A program made the translations under genes and the position numbers. Source: Desmodus rotundus (Eukaryota > Chordata > Mammalia > Chiroptera > Phyllostomidae). Taken from it: a DNA stretch of 64,000 nucleotides. The notes under the pieces are model-generated. The model did no database searches. It was not told the origin of the DNA and saw only the letters and a program-made list of their open reading frames with translations. This document shows positions 12,675 to 23,049 of this stretch, piece after piece. The DNA lies in the NCBI RefSeq assembly GCF_022682495.2, contig NC_071387.1, positions 197,758,143 through 197,822,142 on the forward strand, written 5' to 3'. Position 1 is the stretch's first letter. Each line of letters begins with the position of its first letter.

Positions 12675-13362
12675 CTATTTTAGAAAGACATACACAAGTA
12701 AATACTGTTAGAAGCATTCTAGACCATGATATGACATGTAGAAAGAAAATTATCTAGCTCTTTCCAATTTGATTTTTAAAAGTTTTATATCTGCATGTAT
12801 ACAAGTTTAACAAACTTAGTTCCTTAAAGCACTTAATAGGAGAAAGAAATATTTTTTTTTAATTTTTATTGTTATTCAATTACAGTTGTATGCCTTTTCT
12901 CCCCATCCCTCCACCCCACCCCAGCCAAACCCCCCTCCCTCCCCCACCTCCACCCTCCCCCTTGGTTTTGTCCATGTGTCCTTTATAGTAGTTCCTGTAA
13001 TCCCCTCTTCCCACTGTCCCCGGCCCCTCCCTGCCCCCCCGCCCTGGCTATTATTAGATTGTTCTTAACTTCAGTGACTCTGGTTATATTTTGTTTGCTT
13101 TTTTCTTCTATTGATTATGTTCCAGTTAAAGGTGAGATCATATGGTATTTGTCCCTCACTGCCTGCCTTAGAGAAAGAAATATTTCCAAAAATTCATCCA
13201 CCCTTATTACAATGCTCTGCTCAAAGTGAATGTTACTATCTCTGGGTCAAGAAGCACTAAAGAATGAGAGGGTGAAACAGTCACCAGGGAGCCAGGCCTG
13301 GCGGAGATCTCCTCTGCAACTGAGAGCACAGGCCAGAACCCACGTGCGGAATCCAACCATAC
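12675..13362 (-). other. DROSHA: DROSHA intron between window exons 15 and 16
   Basis: A 688-base intron, nearly half of which is a recent L1 3' end inserted in the sense direction of DROSHA. Without it the intron would be about 360 bases. Confidence 0.9.
12854..13171 (-). mobile_element. L1 3' end, 5'-truncated, second copy, with target-site duplication
   Basis: Nearly the same sequence as the copy at 6758-7084, same strand, with poly(A) tail and AATAAA at 12865-12870. Target-site duplication agaaagaaatattt starts at 12841 and again at 13172. It is truncated within about 20 bases of the same 3' UTR position as the first copy. It lies between DROSHA exons 15 and 16, about 180 bases from exon 16 and 190 from exon 15. 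Confidence 0.87.
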
Positions 13363-13501
13363 CTTTTTTCCGCATGTGCATGTGATGAACTTTTCTATCT
13401 CCGTATTTGGGCTGCCGAATTCCACAGTTAGACAAGGAATTCCTGGCGTGGTCAGGATTCATTCCAAAATTTAAGTGATGACTCGGGTGAGTCATGGCCA
13501 G
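13363..13501 (-). CDS. DROSHA: DROSHA exon, window exon 15 (about residues 895-941)
   Basis: Acceptor attttag, start CTG-GCC-ATG, end AAA-G before donor gtatgg. It encodes 46 residues: LAMTHPSHHLNFGMNPDHAR, NSLSNCGIRQPKYGDRKVHH, MHMRKK. The ALTHPS-like motif (AMTHPS) is the conserved second motif of RNase III domains. After it comes a His/Arg/Lys-rich insertion found in Drosha but not in Dicer; in the human protein this region forms the mobile basic helix and neighbouring loop that contact RNA near the cleavage site. Confidence 0.97.
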
Positions 13502-13988
13502 CTAAAATTCCAATGAAATTAAGTTCAGTCCTTAAAACCCAGCACAGAAACAATACCTTTATATCATCCTAAATGAAACAGGAAGGAGATCTGTCTATCC
13601 AGATCTGGGTCTTTCCATCTTATCTCCTCTTGCATCATTTCCAGAGTTCTGAGGCAAGCCCTCTTCTAAAAATACATCTAAAAATCCACATCTTTCAGAG
13701 GAAAGTTAAAGTACTCAATGCCTGAAAAGAAGAGTCATAAAGAAGGAAAAACTGGAAGAAGGGGCTCAGGTCTGACAGGCAAATTTTTGCTTTAGTTTAT
13801 TTATATAGGGACAGACGCAAAAAAAAAAAGTGAGAAAAGGATTGGAAAGTGGCAACCAGAATGAAGGAGAGATGTTTCTAAACATCGCCATCATCTCCCA
13901 GAATAGCGAACTCAGTGGTCCCTTTGAAACCTGCAGGCTGAACTCCTCCCATCTTGTTACCATGCGTGTACGAGGGAGTAACTCTTAC
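13502..13988 (-). other. DROSHA: DROSHA intron between window exons 14 and 15
   Basis: The shortest complete intron seen (487 bases). It contains nothing recognisable besides a short A-run at 13820-13830. Confidence 0.85.
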
Positions 13989-14096
13989 CTGTAACAGACA
14001 ACGATCTTGGAAAGTATATCCTATCAACTTGTCTAGGTGCATTAGGCATTGGTGGTAGCGGATATGATGAGTCAACACAGGTAGCATCATCGCATG
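13989..14096 (-). CDS. DROSHA: DROSHA exon, window exon 14 (about residues 859-894), RNase IIIa start
   Basis: A 108-base exon, phase 0 at both ends, acceptor ttcttag and donor gtaaga. It encodes HAMMLPVLTHHIRYHQCLMH and LDKLIGYTFQDRCLLQ. The stretch LDKLIGYTFQDRCLL is the first helix of the RNase III fold (compare the LxxxLGYxFxxxxLL pattern of the family) and opens the RNase IIIa domain, which by family knowledge cuts the 3' strand of the pri-miRNA hairpin. Confidence 0.97.
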
Positions 14097-14259
14097 CTAA
14101 GAAAAAAATGGAACATTTTTAACTCTATAAAAGCTTTAAAAACGCAACAAACAAGAACCATTTTCGCATCACAAGCCCCACGTCACAGGGTCTCTACAGT
14201 GTGCCGGCTGCGGGGAGTCCCCAGAGTCATCCACAAGGGGCAGCAGGCCTTAGCTGCTT

Positions 14260-14425
14260 GGGGACCAGAATGCCCGGGTCCGTCACCCACGGACTGTGGA
14301 ACTTGGGGCGAGTTATTTCACTTCTCAGCCTCAGTTTCCTCACCTGTAACACCGGGAAAATCAGTGTAGCTACTTTCAAGGACAGTTCAAAAGATTAAAT
14401 AAGCAAATACAAAAAACTGCTTACA
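14260..14425 (+). repeat. MIR SINE
   Basis: Core MIR sequence in plus direction: ggaacttggggcgagttatt, tcacttctcagcctcagttt, cctcacctgtaacaccggga, followed by a degenerate end with gattaaataagcaaatac. It lies about 170 bases upstream (transcript sense) of exon 14. Confidence 0.85.
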
Positions 14426-17239
14426 ACAAGCCCCAGCAGCCCTCAGGCCTGTAGAAGTTCTGTCCTCCTCATCAGTCGTGAATTCAAAAGGGAACGGCCC
14501 AGGACCATCCATTCTGAAACTCTGTCAGAGTCAAGCTCCTGCGAATCTAAGGAATATGACTCTTACCCCTCAAAGTGCCCCCGAGCACGTACACGCAAAA
14601 GCTGTATGCCATTCTTGTGTGCTCACCACCCCCCGAAGCCCACCACTATCCTTTAGGAAAGGCCTCAACCGGACGACCTTCAAAGGCTCTTCCAGCTTCC
14701 ACACTCAATGTTCTAACATTTCAAGGGCGACTTTTATAAAACCACCAGAACCGTTAAGGCACCTAAGAACATGGAACTTGTACTTTTTTGTTCAAATCAC
14801 TTTTCATTTCGCTATAGATTCCTCATTGGGAGATAATTTCATGAAAGGCATATCTTCTTCTTTTCTTTAATAACGTTTCCCTAGAATTCAAGAGAATAAA
14901 GGAGTCATTCTTGTTCATCAGAAGCTGGAGGATGGGCACAGCCCACAGAATGAGTGACATATGCTTTGTATCTTTTCAGTCTTCAAAGTATTTTAAGCTG
15001 GCATTGTTTTAAAATACATGCAAATGGGTTTGCTTGAAACTATAGAAATCAGTTTCTTGTATTATTAACTTAAAAAGAAAGACTAGTTCTCCCAAACAGA
15101 ATTTCTATCAAGAGAACGTCCTTCTTTCCCATTCAGTTCGATCAACTCAGTATGTATTGAGTCCCTCCACATGCAAGGCTTACGAGAGCTGTGGAGAGAA
15201 AAAGATGGAGACACTATTTTTGACCTCAAGGGCTTCCCATCGATATGGCATTATGACTTGAAGAGCTGGCAGTTTGTCCACTTTGTTTTTATAAGTGCTG
15301 CACTTTTAAAAACCAAGACAATACTATGGGAGTGTGTGGCCAAACAATGTGGTTTTACAGGCATCTAAATGGCGCAGAGCTCACGAGCCGACGCCACAGC
15401 TCGAGGTGTGCGGGTCTTGAAGCCGGTACAGTGCAAGTACCTTCCTAACGATGACCCCACACGGCGAGTTGCGTATGTTTAGTGCCTTCGGTGAGAAAGA
15501 GCCCATGACCCGTCGAGAAAATAACACCGTCTTTAGAGTACTCTGATTATTAGAAAATTATTACAACATTGAGCCCAAATCTGTCTCCTTATTCCCCGGA
15601 TACTGCTGGAGGCAAAATTAAAAATTAAAAAATGGCAAGGTCCCCACATCTTCTGTTGCCTAACCTAAGTCTTATTCCCTGGAACCTTTACTCATGTGAA
15701 ACAGCTTTGAGTCCCTTCACCACTTCCTCTAGACTCGCTCCAAATATCATGGACAGGTAAATATGACCCACATCCATCTTGTATGCCAGACAACTGAGTC
15801 TTACTATTACCTACAAGACTGTTATAATCGTTAGCTCAGTTTTTAAAATTATCAGTCTCTGCGCTGTTAAAATGCATGCAATCACTGAGCATCATTTTGG
15901 TCTCCTCTAATTCATGCCTGGCAACTGCTTTCATTTTTAAAAAGTTCCCCTGGAAGATTGTGAGGAAATGGCAGTGTGTAGTTTCAAATCTGTTCAAATT
16001 CCCCCATCAAAACAGGGCAACTAGAATAGCAAACTAGACTTACGAACGATATATACATAAAACTAGGTGACAAAGCATCCCCATGAACACCTAAATAAGT
16101 GTGCGTGAGGACAGAGACCTCCGTGGTCTCGTCGTGTGAGAGAGAAAAGACAGGGAGGGTAGCAGGGCTCCTGAGGGCCCTAAGCGCAGAAGAACCCAAA
16201 AATTACCAACGTGTATTCACTGCAAGTGTGACCAAAACTGGAGACGGGTCTGCAGAATCCAGTTCCCTGGGTGAGTACGAGAGGACAGCCTACCAGAGAG
16301 CTAAGTGAGAAGAAGCCTCAGAGATTCAAGTAAATGGCAGAGACAAGACTGGGAAATTTACTGATTTTCACCATGGAGCTTACTGCTTGCATAGGCATGG
16401 TGTTTACTCCCATATTTAAGAATTACCGCCTTTCTGGAACAAGGAAGGGTATAAACAAACATAAATTTTAAAATGACATAAGTAAATAGACATAAAAATA
16501 TTCACTGCAAAAATACTCACTTTGAGCCAAAAGTCAATTAAGTTAATTTACCTTGGCCATTCTCCCCTAAGTGATGTTTACCTTACTTTAGGCTTTTACA
16601 TTTAAATTTGAACTGGATTGCTCCTATGTGGTGAATGAGTTGATGAGTAACACCTCCGATTCTCTTAGGGTGGCATTTCTATATGTTGATGTTTTCAGCT
16701 CAATGCAGGTAACAGTTTTCTTTCACAGCTCCCAGAATGTTCACAGATGGTGAAGTAATATTCAATATGTCAAGATAAATAAACTGATACTTCATCTGCT
16801 CACCTAAGACTGAGGGCTACAGAATGAGTCCAGGATGATCTGCTTTGGGTGCATGAGGAACTATTTCAGCAAAGCACATGGACCTTGTAGTTTTATTGTT
16901 GTCCTTAGTAGTCCACGCCCCCTGCCCCTACCACTGCCACAGTGCTCAGATTTCTCTCTCTTCTGCTTCTATCAACTTCGCAGGTAGCTGCCTACCTCAC
17001 ACTTTCATTCATTTATATGCAGACGTTTTTTTCAAACAAACCCTAAAGCAAATCCTGTATTCAGTCTATGAACTCACGGTCAGCAATTTACACTCTTTAT
17101 CAAGTCACTCATATACGAGGATAATTTTACTGAAATCTTAAAAAGGAATTCCATTAGGAGGTCTGGAGAATGTAATGTGAACCCTGAGAAAGAGGACACC
17201 TACTCACAAAGGATCCTGGTGGCTAAGTGGGCTCAAATT

Positions 17240-17259
17240 AAAAAAAAAAAAAAAAAAAA
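17240..17259. repeat. A20 homopolymer
   Basis: Twenty consecutive A on plus, just before the candidate LTR. It could be the tail of an unrecognised retroposon or a simple run. Confidence 0.9.
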
Positions 17260-17264
17260 GAGCC

Positions 17265-18013
17265 TAGCAGCCATTTCTACACAGGGCCTCTGCCACCAGC
17301 TGCATGTCAGGGAGAGGTATGCACTGAAGCCTGCCTCTGCCCTGAACTGCCTGCCTGCAAGGTGCTTCTGCCACCTGAGCCAGCCCTTATAAAAGACTTC
17401 TTGGAATCCTGTGTCAACCAATAGGACAGAGGCTTTCCCCATCTAATCAGAGCTGCGCAGCTCCAACCAACTAGAAAGGCTCTACTCTGACCAATCAGGA
17501 CAGTGACTTTTAGACCACTCAAACTACAAGGATTTGGAGCCCTCGTTCGCATGAGAACAGACTACTCAGGGGCCAAGGGCAGGAATTTCTGTCTGCAGAA
17601 GCCAGCTACCCTCTGACTCTGACAGCACACTTGTCCTTTCCACAGAAGAGGAAGACCGTGTCTCCCTGGCTGAGCTGAAACACCAGAGGGGTCTCACCAG
17701 AGCAGAGCGGAACAGACCAGCACAGGCCAGAGCAGACTGGCACAGAACTGAGCAGCCCAAAGCACAGCAGAGCAGACCAGCGCAGCGCCAAGCAGAGTGG
17801 CAAGGAGCACGGCAGCCCATCGAGGAGCAGAGCAGAGCAGAGCTAGCGGAGAGGGGCCTGGTCCCAGAGCCACCTGGCCCGGGGGCTGTCTCACAGCCAT
17901 GCTGTCTTCCCAGCTGCCTGTATCACAATTGAGCTGTTTTGCACTGAATAAAGTTTCCTTCCTCACCACAGGCAAACTGGAAGTTCTCGTTGGTACTGAA
18001 TTGGTTGACAGTA
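17265..18013 (+). mobile_element. Candidate retroviral solo LTR with internal minisatellite
   Basis: The segment has an LTR-like order on the plus strand: tataaaag at 17388-17395, CCAAT at 17418-17422 and again at 17491-17495 (each in a repeated ccaat-agg-acag context), a tandem array of CAGAGCAGAC-like units at 17697-17845, a poly(A) signal AATAAA at 17947-17952 followed by gtttccttcctcaccaca, and an end near gaattggttgaca. I cannot name the family; the layout suggests class I. Boundaries are uncertain and no target duplication was seen. Antisense to DROSHA. Confidence 0.55.
17697..17845 (+). repeat. Minisatellite, CAGAGCAGAC-like units
   Basis: About 150 bases of imperfect tandem repeats around the words agagcagagcgg, agagcagactgg, agagcagaccagc and agagcagagctag. 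Unit length varies between about 10 and 25 bases. It creates overlapping open frames on the minus strand rich in Cys, Ala and Leu, which are not genes. Confidence 0.75.
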
Positions 18014-19749
18014 AGCATGGCTTCTAAACAGATACAGTTGTCTCGGACACATGAGAGTCCTACAGAGGGAGGAGCTATTATCAGATCAAGAAGTGTTCAC
18101 CTTTGTGTGAGTTTTGATCAGGATCCATTTTCTCTGACCTGTTAGTCAGAGAAAGTGCTTGAGTGCTTCTGCCTGTCAACCTCAAAACAGAATGTATAAT
18201 ACACATACAGCGAAGATAACCTAGTCCTCAAACTCCTCCTAATCCCACTGAGGAGCCAGAGCAGGGCATCTGGGGTACAGCCGCAGGACACAGAACTGCA
18301 GTGGGACAGAGCATCCACTCGGCCTCCCGACTTGTTTTACCAAGGGAAAGGTACAAAAGGACTCGATACTTTCTTAAAAAATTATGTTCAGTGGAAGAAA
18401 CAAATTAGGGCCCCACAGGATTTTGTTGTAAAACAAAACTTCAGAGTTAACCAAACACTCCAGTTAGAAAATCACCACGCCAGAAGGTCACGAAGGTCCA
18501 GGCCCGCTCTCAGTGCTCCACAATTTTAGGGTCTCCTTAAACAATCACCCAGACTCGTCACTGAGGTCACCAGATTTTAACCAGACTGTTTAACATTCTG
18601 CTCGCTGTTCTTACGGTGTCTGCCTTAGGAAGATGTTATGTTGGATTCGGAGAAACACTAGCAAACAGGAAAACCGGGTGATATGGCTTCAAGCGGCTTT
18701 CAAAACCCAGAGAGTAATATACTCATTTCTGAAGGTACTTAGAGAAAAAAAATTGGTCAATTGGCAAAAGAATTGAAGACTTGGAGGATGCAGCTGGTTA
18801 CCACTGCAGATGATTATTCTCGAACTATTTAGCAGGAGTGCATCAATTCCAGTTCATCTTAGAACCAAACCATTTAGCTTTGGACATCACATGGTAAATG
18901 AATTACACGGCAATACCTTTAATTATTGGATTAAATCCCACTGTTCAATATAATAATTAAATGCCAACATTGATTTTTTTCTTAAAAACTCATTATGATG
19001 AAATGAATACCTAAGAGTGTCTGAACTTATTACAATATATGCTACCATCAAAACAGATAAGTGGAAGCCTGGAAAGAATTCTTCAAAATGCTGAACACAG
19101 CAAATTACATTACCTGACCCCAACCTTTACCGTAATTTCCACAAAGCGCAGCCAATATTAATCATAACAAAAAAGCAAGTGAAGAGTCAAAGCATATGCT
19201 GTGTTGGGGGGCCTCTGATCTGGTATAAATTCCACCACAGGGACGACAAAAAAACTGCACACTTATTGGTGAGTCAGGCATGTACATCTGACATGTTCCT
19301 CGATAGAGTTCATCTAATGAAAAAATACTTTCATTTGGCTCAAATGTAACATTTATACTGACTCTATTCATTAACACCTTCAGTTCCCTGCAACGTGAGT
19401 CAACAGGCCTGTAACGTCCGTACACGCGGCCTTCAGGAGTCTGCCTGCAGAGCTGCTGGAGCCTCTCTTTCCACCAGCACCTCCACGTGGGCTGCAGCTG
19501 GGCAGGCGCATCTCCCCCACGCTGCCACGGTGCGTGTGGGTGCGCACACCCACAGAACCGAACAAGACAGCACCAAAACTAACTACAAAAACAAAACCCA
19601 AATGATACAAAACAATTTACGTTTGGCGTCCCATTTAGCTATGAGATGATATGTTCCGTAGCAACTTCTCTGAAGTAGGAAAATGGCAGGGCCAGAAAGC
19701 TGTGAAAGGAGAGGTATAGGCATGACTGTGTTCTCAGAAGCATCATTAC

Positions 19750-19857
19750 CTGACAGACATCGGAACGGATGCCAGTTTTCCAGAAACCTTGGCTACTCAG
19801 CTCCACCGTTACTTCTCGTCTCATTGTATTCTTCTGTCGTATTTTTTGGAGTGCTTC
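19750..19857 (-). CDS. DROSHA: DROSHA exon, window exon 13 (about residues 823-858)
   Basis: A 108-base exon, phase 0 at both ends, acceptor ttttctag and donor gtaatg. It encodes EALQKIRQKNTMRREVTVEL and SSQGFWKTGIRSDVCQ. The first half continues the basic connector helix (KIRQKNTMRR); the second half is the loop that enters RNase IIIa. The acceptor is followed by a purine-rich start. It has the same length and phase as the next exon, but the sequences are not similar. Confidence 0.97.
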
Positions 19858-21193
19858 CTAGAAAAGAACTCATTATGATGAGCAGCCCGATGGTCATAAA
19901 GCAATATTAAGCCAAACATCGAGCATTAGAAAATAAGCTGGATTCATTCGCTATCAATCTTACATTCAGGTACTCAAACTTCTTGATGCCAAATAACAAT
20001 AATTTACTTGAAATGAAGGCCAAAATGCTCAAAGCCTTGGGTAACTAGATAAGAAAAAATCTAAACTAAATCTACCATTCTGGCAAGTTCAAATTAAAAA
20101 TGCCCTTTCGCTGATAAAAACAAAAACAAAAAAAACCCCCCACAACTTGCAGTGTTTGGGTCTTGAAATCAGCATGTAAAAATTATAATTATGTCAAGCC
20201 TTATGTGAAGCATTTACATCTAAGAAAGGTAATCAGTAAATTAACCTGCAATCCACATAATTTTAAAAGTTGTTTTCAAATTTGCCAACCCAGCATGAAA
20301 ACAGGCCAGGGTACATTTTATTAAATAAAGACAATAATCCAAAACTTCTGCAAGACATAATAAGGAACTGACTCCTTTTACTGCCTTTCAAATAATCAAT
20401 CAAAAATGTTTTTTTGTGTATGCTTATCCAATAACAATCTCATAGGAATGTGTAGCAACAAAGGAGTCACCACCAGCATCTCATCCACCGATCGAGGAAG
20501 GTGGAATGGAACATTCCAGAAGTCCACACAACAGCCTTTTTCCCTGGGTGCACCAAGAGGGGGACACTGCAGTCAGCCTCTCTCAGCCCTGCCTCCCTCC
20601 TTCAGAAGGAAGACGACTGGCTCAAGTCACAGTAAGTGACAAAGCCAGAATTCAAACATTTTTCCCAGCTTCAAAGCCTTGCTCTTATACCACCAAGCAG
20701 AATAAAACCTCACTGAGACAAAACCTATTCTGATACCGAATTCATTTACTCTTAAAATGATAACTAAAACATAAGCGATCCTGAAATGTGGGGATAATAC
20801 CACCCACTAATAGAGAAATGTGGAGTGTGGAACATAAAACCCTATCAAATAAGTTGGCCTGACTAAACTGATAGATGTATGGAGGACAATCTTTTACAAC
20901 CTTAAGACCAAGAAATTTGCATAAGACCCAAAGTTGTATTATGTGCAGTCTAATTAATGACAAAAAGCTGATCCACTAAGTTTTAAACTTTAATTTCTAT
21001 AAAAGATATATTTGTTCCCAATAATAGCAATCCGTTAAGAAACTATTGAGAAAAAAAAGGAAAAGAAACTATCCTTTTTAAGAGAAAAAAATGGTTCCTT
21101 AGATACAAATAAGATAAAAAATCACTCAGCAAACTAACGCGAGGAAGGGAGTAAAGCACTACAATTTTAAAGTATTTTCCATCTCGCACCCAC
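19858..21193 (-). other. DROSHA: DROSHA intron between window exons 12 and 13
   Basis: A 1.3 kb AT-rich intron containing one MIR scrap. Otherwise nothing recognisable. Confidence 0.8.
20605..20705 (-). repeat. MIR SINE fragment
   Basis: Short reverse MIR block: aagtcacagtaagtgacaaa, gccagaattcaaacattttt, ttgctcttataccaccaagc. Only the 5' part of MIR is recognisable. Confidence 0.6.
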
Positions 21194-21293
21194 CTCCCTC
21201 TGCGCCAGCTTCTGTTTGTCCGTCTGTTTGACTTTGGGGCTGTTTGCTAGGAGGTGGCGAAGTTTCACATAGCTCTTCCAGAGTTTCTGGTAC
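21194..21293 (-). CDS. DROSHA: DROSHA exon, window exon 12 (about residues 789-822)
   Basis: A 100-base exon that starts with G (completing Gln) after acceptor ccctcag and ends with a full GAG codon before donor gtgggt. It encodes YQKLWKSYVKLRHLLANSPK and VKQTDKQKLAQRE. The sequence is strongly helical and basic; in Drosha the equivalent segment begins the long connector helix that links the PAZ-like part to RNase IIIa and lies along the RNA. Its helix continues without a break into the next exon. Confidence 0.96.
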
Positions 21294-22924
21294 CTGAGGG
21301 AAAGGACAGAGAGGCATCGTCAACAAGGAGAAGGCACATCAGAAGCACAAAAATGCCAGCTGTTTTAATAGGCCTGTTCAATCACAAATTGCATTATTTT
21401 TTATATCATAATGGCAGCACACCTTCATTCTAAGGAAGAATATGGTTTGGGGGTGTTGAAGGTCAGGGTGACCAGAAGTCATCTGGAACTTAGTTACTAA
21501 GTTGATTATTGCTTATTTGGGTTGAAAATGAGGTGTCACTATATGGATGAATCTCTCTGGAAAGAATTCCAAAGGAGACCTATAAAACCAATAGAAACAT
21601 GGGCCATTTCTCGTCTGATCTCTTTGAAAGTAACACATTTTATTTAAATATATACTTTCTGATGCGTGTTGAGAGAAAGACCCCTTACTTAATAAGGACA
21701 CTGTCAGTCTCCGGACTGCCTGCACTGAAAGTACTAGCTGGAGAGTATTACAAAAGAGCACCCCATCTGTGCCAAGGCCTGAGCTGCACAGCTGCCTCCA
21801 CTCTTCCACTGGGGAGGAAACAAGACGAATGGTGCACACACTATGGATATACCGTGACACGGACGAGCACGCTGGGAGCCGAGTGTGTGAGACCCCGGCT
21901 CAGTCTAAAGGAGACTGCACGAGCGTCCCGGGAAGAGAACACGGAGCCCTTAGCCCTTTATCGATTCCCATTCCCGCCTTCTGAGTCCACGAGAGCCTAA
22001 TCACATTCTACTAACATTTTTCTGACAAGAAGGCACTTTCAAAGGAATTTTTTTTGTCATCTTGAAACTGCTTCTGTCATTAAAACGGCTTCTTTCTCGG
22101 CCTCAGCTGGGTCTTTCCTTTTTGATAACAACTTCTTAGAGAATGGAGGAAAGAAAGGAGTACTTACACAGTGCCTGGTTCACTGCTTCATACTTTTATC
22201 CAAAGGGGGGAAAAAAAGAACAAAACCCTTTAGCCTCTTCTAATATATTAGCCAGATTGTATTTATGAATTGAAAATGTCCCATGCCCTTTTCTCCCACT
22301 ATGAATCCTTTAAAAAAAGTTAATCCAGGAAAATGTTGGCTTAACAAGGTAGGAAACTCAAACACTACTATTTCCGATCCCACACAGCCTCATCGTCTCC
22401 CAAAAAACACCAACGTGCCAGTTAGAAAACCCCAATGTGGAAAGAAACATCAACTCTGAAAGTCAGAAGTCATGGCTTCTCCTTCCAGCACTACCCTTCA
22501 CTCTGCATGGGATGGTGAGCTCTTATTAAGATGCTCCAAAAAATAGAACTCTGCATAAAGTCAGCAGTGCTAGGAACCACATGGTGCTACTTTCCTCTAG
22601 AGGGCACTGGAGAAATAAAAATAATAATAAGCATTATAATGACAAATAAACGACACGCTGCTTAAAGGTTAAAAACATACAGGACGCTTATTGACCACGA
22701 TTGCCAAGGATACTCTATTGAGTAATGACTTCCTACAGTCATCTATGTAGAGGAAATAATTCTTCAGGAGCTACCAAAACTTGTTTCATTTGGTAACCGC
22801 AATTTGGAAACATGACTCATTAACTTTTTAAAAAGGAAAATATCTACTCAAGGGTATTCCTCTGCTAATGCAGCTGTTAGTAGAAGGTGAAATTGGCTAA
22901 GACAAACACCGAGAAATATCTTAC
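21294..22924 (-). other. DROSHA: DROSHA intron between window exons 11 and 12
   Basis: A 1.6 kb intron. Nothing recognisable on either strand; a 133-codon plus-strand open frame at 21599-22000 has no family features and is treated as chance. Confidence 0.75.
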
Positions 22925-23049
22925 TGTGGGTCTCCTGCATAACTCAACTGTGCAGGGCGTATCCCAAAGTGAACGATAATTGGAAAAGTGATCACATCGG
23001 GGTTGAACTGTTCACGATCCAGTTGATCGATGCGGACAGAGCTTGGTTT
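22925..23049 (-). CDS. DROSHA: DROSHA exon, window exon 11 (about residues 748-789)
   Basis: Acceptor ctctgtag, start AAA-CCA-AGC in phase 0, end CCA-CA before donor gtaaga, leaving two bases of a Gln codon. It encodes 41 residues: KPSSVRIDQLDREQFNPDVI, TFPIIVHFGIRPAQLSYAGD and P. The strand-rich stretch FPIIVHFGIRPAQLSY belongs to the PAZ-like part of the central domain. A plus-strand open frame of 111 codons across the same bases (22969-23304) is a shadow of this exon. Confidence 0.97.

Larger units (their letters stand above)
14097..19749 (-). other. DROSHA: DROSHA intron between window exons 13 and 14
   Basis: A 5.7 kb intron with a MIR near exon 14 and a candidate retroviral LTR near its middle. 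The 14.5-17.2 kb part has no repeat I can name. A same-strand open frame near 19.2-19.4 kb is discussed in the findings. Confidence 0.8.

Noticed and set aside
17566..17975. Overlapping Cys/Ala/Leu-rich minus-strand open frames
   Set aside because: Produced by the minisatellite inside the candidate LTR.
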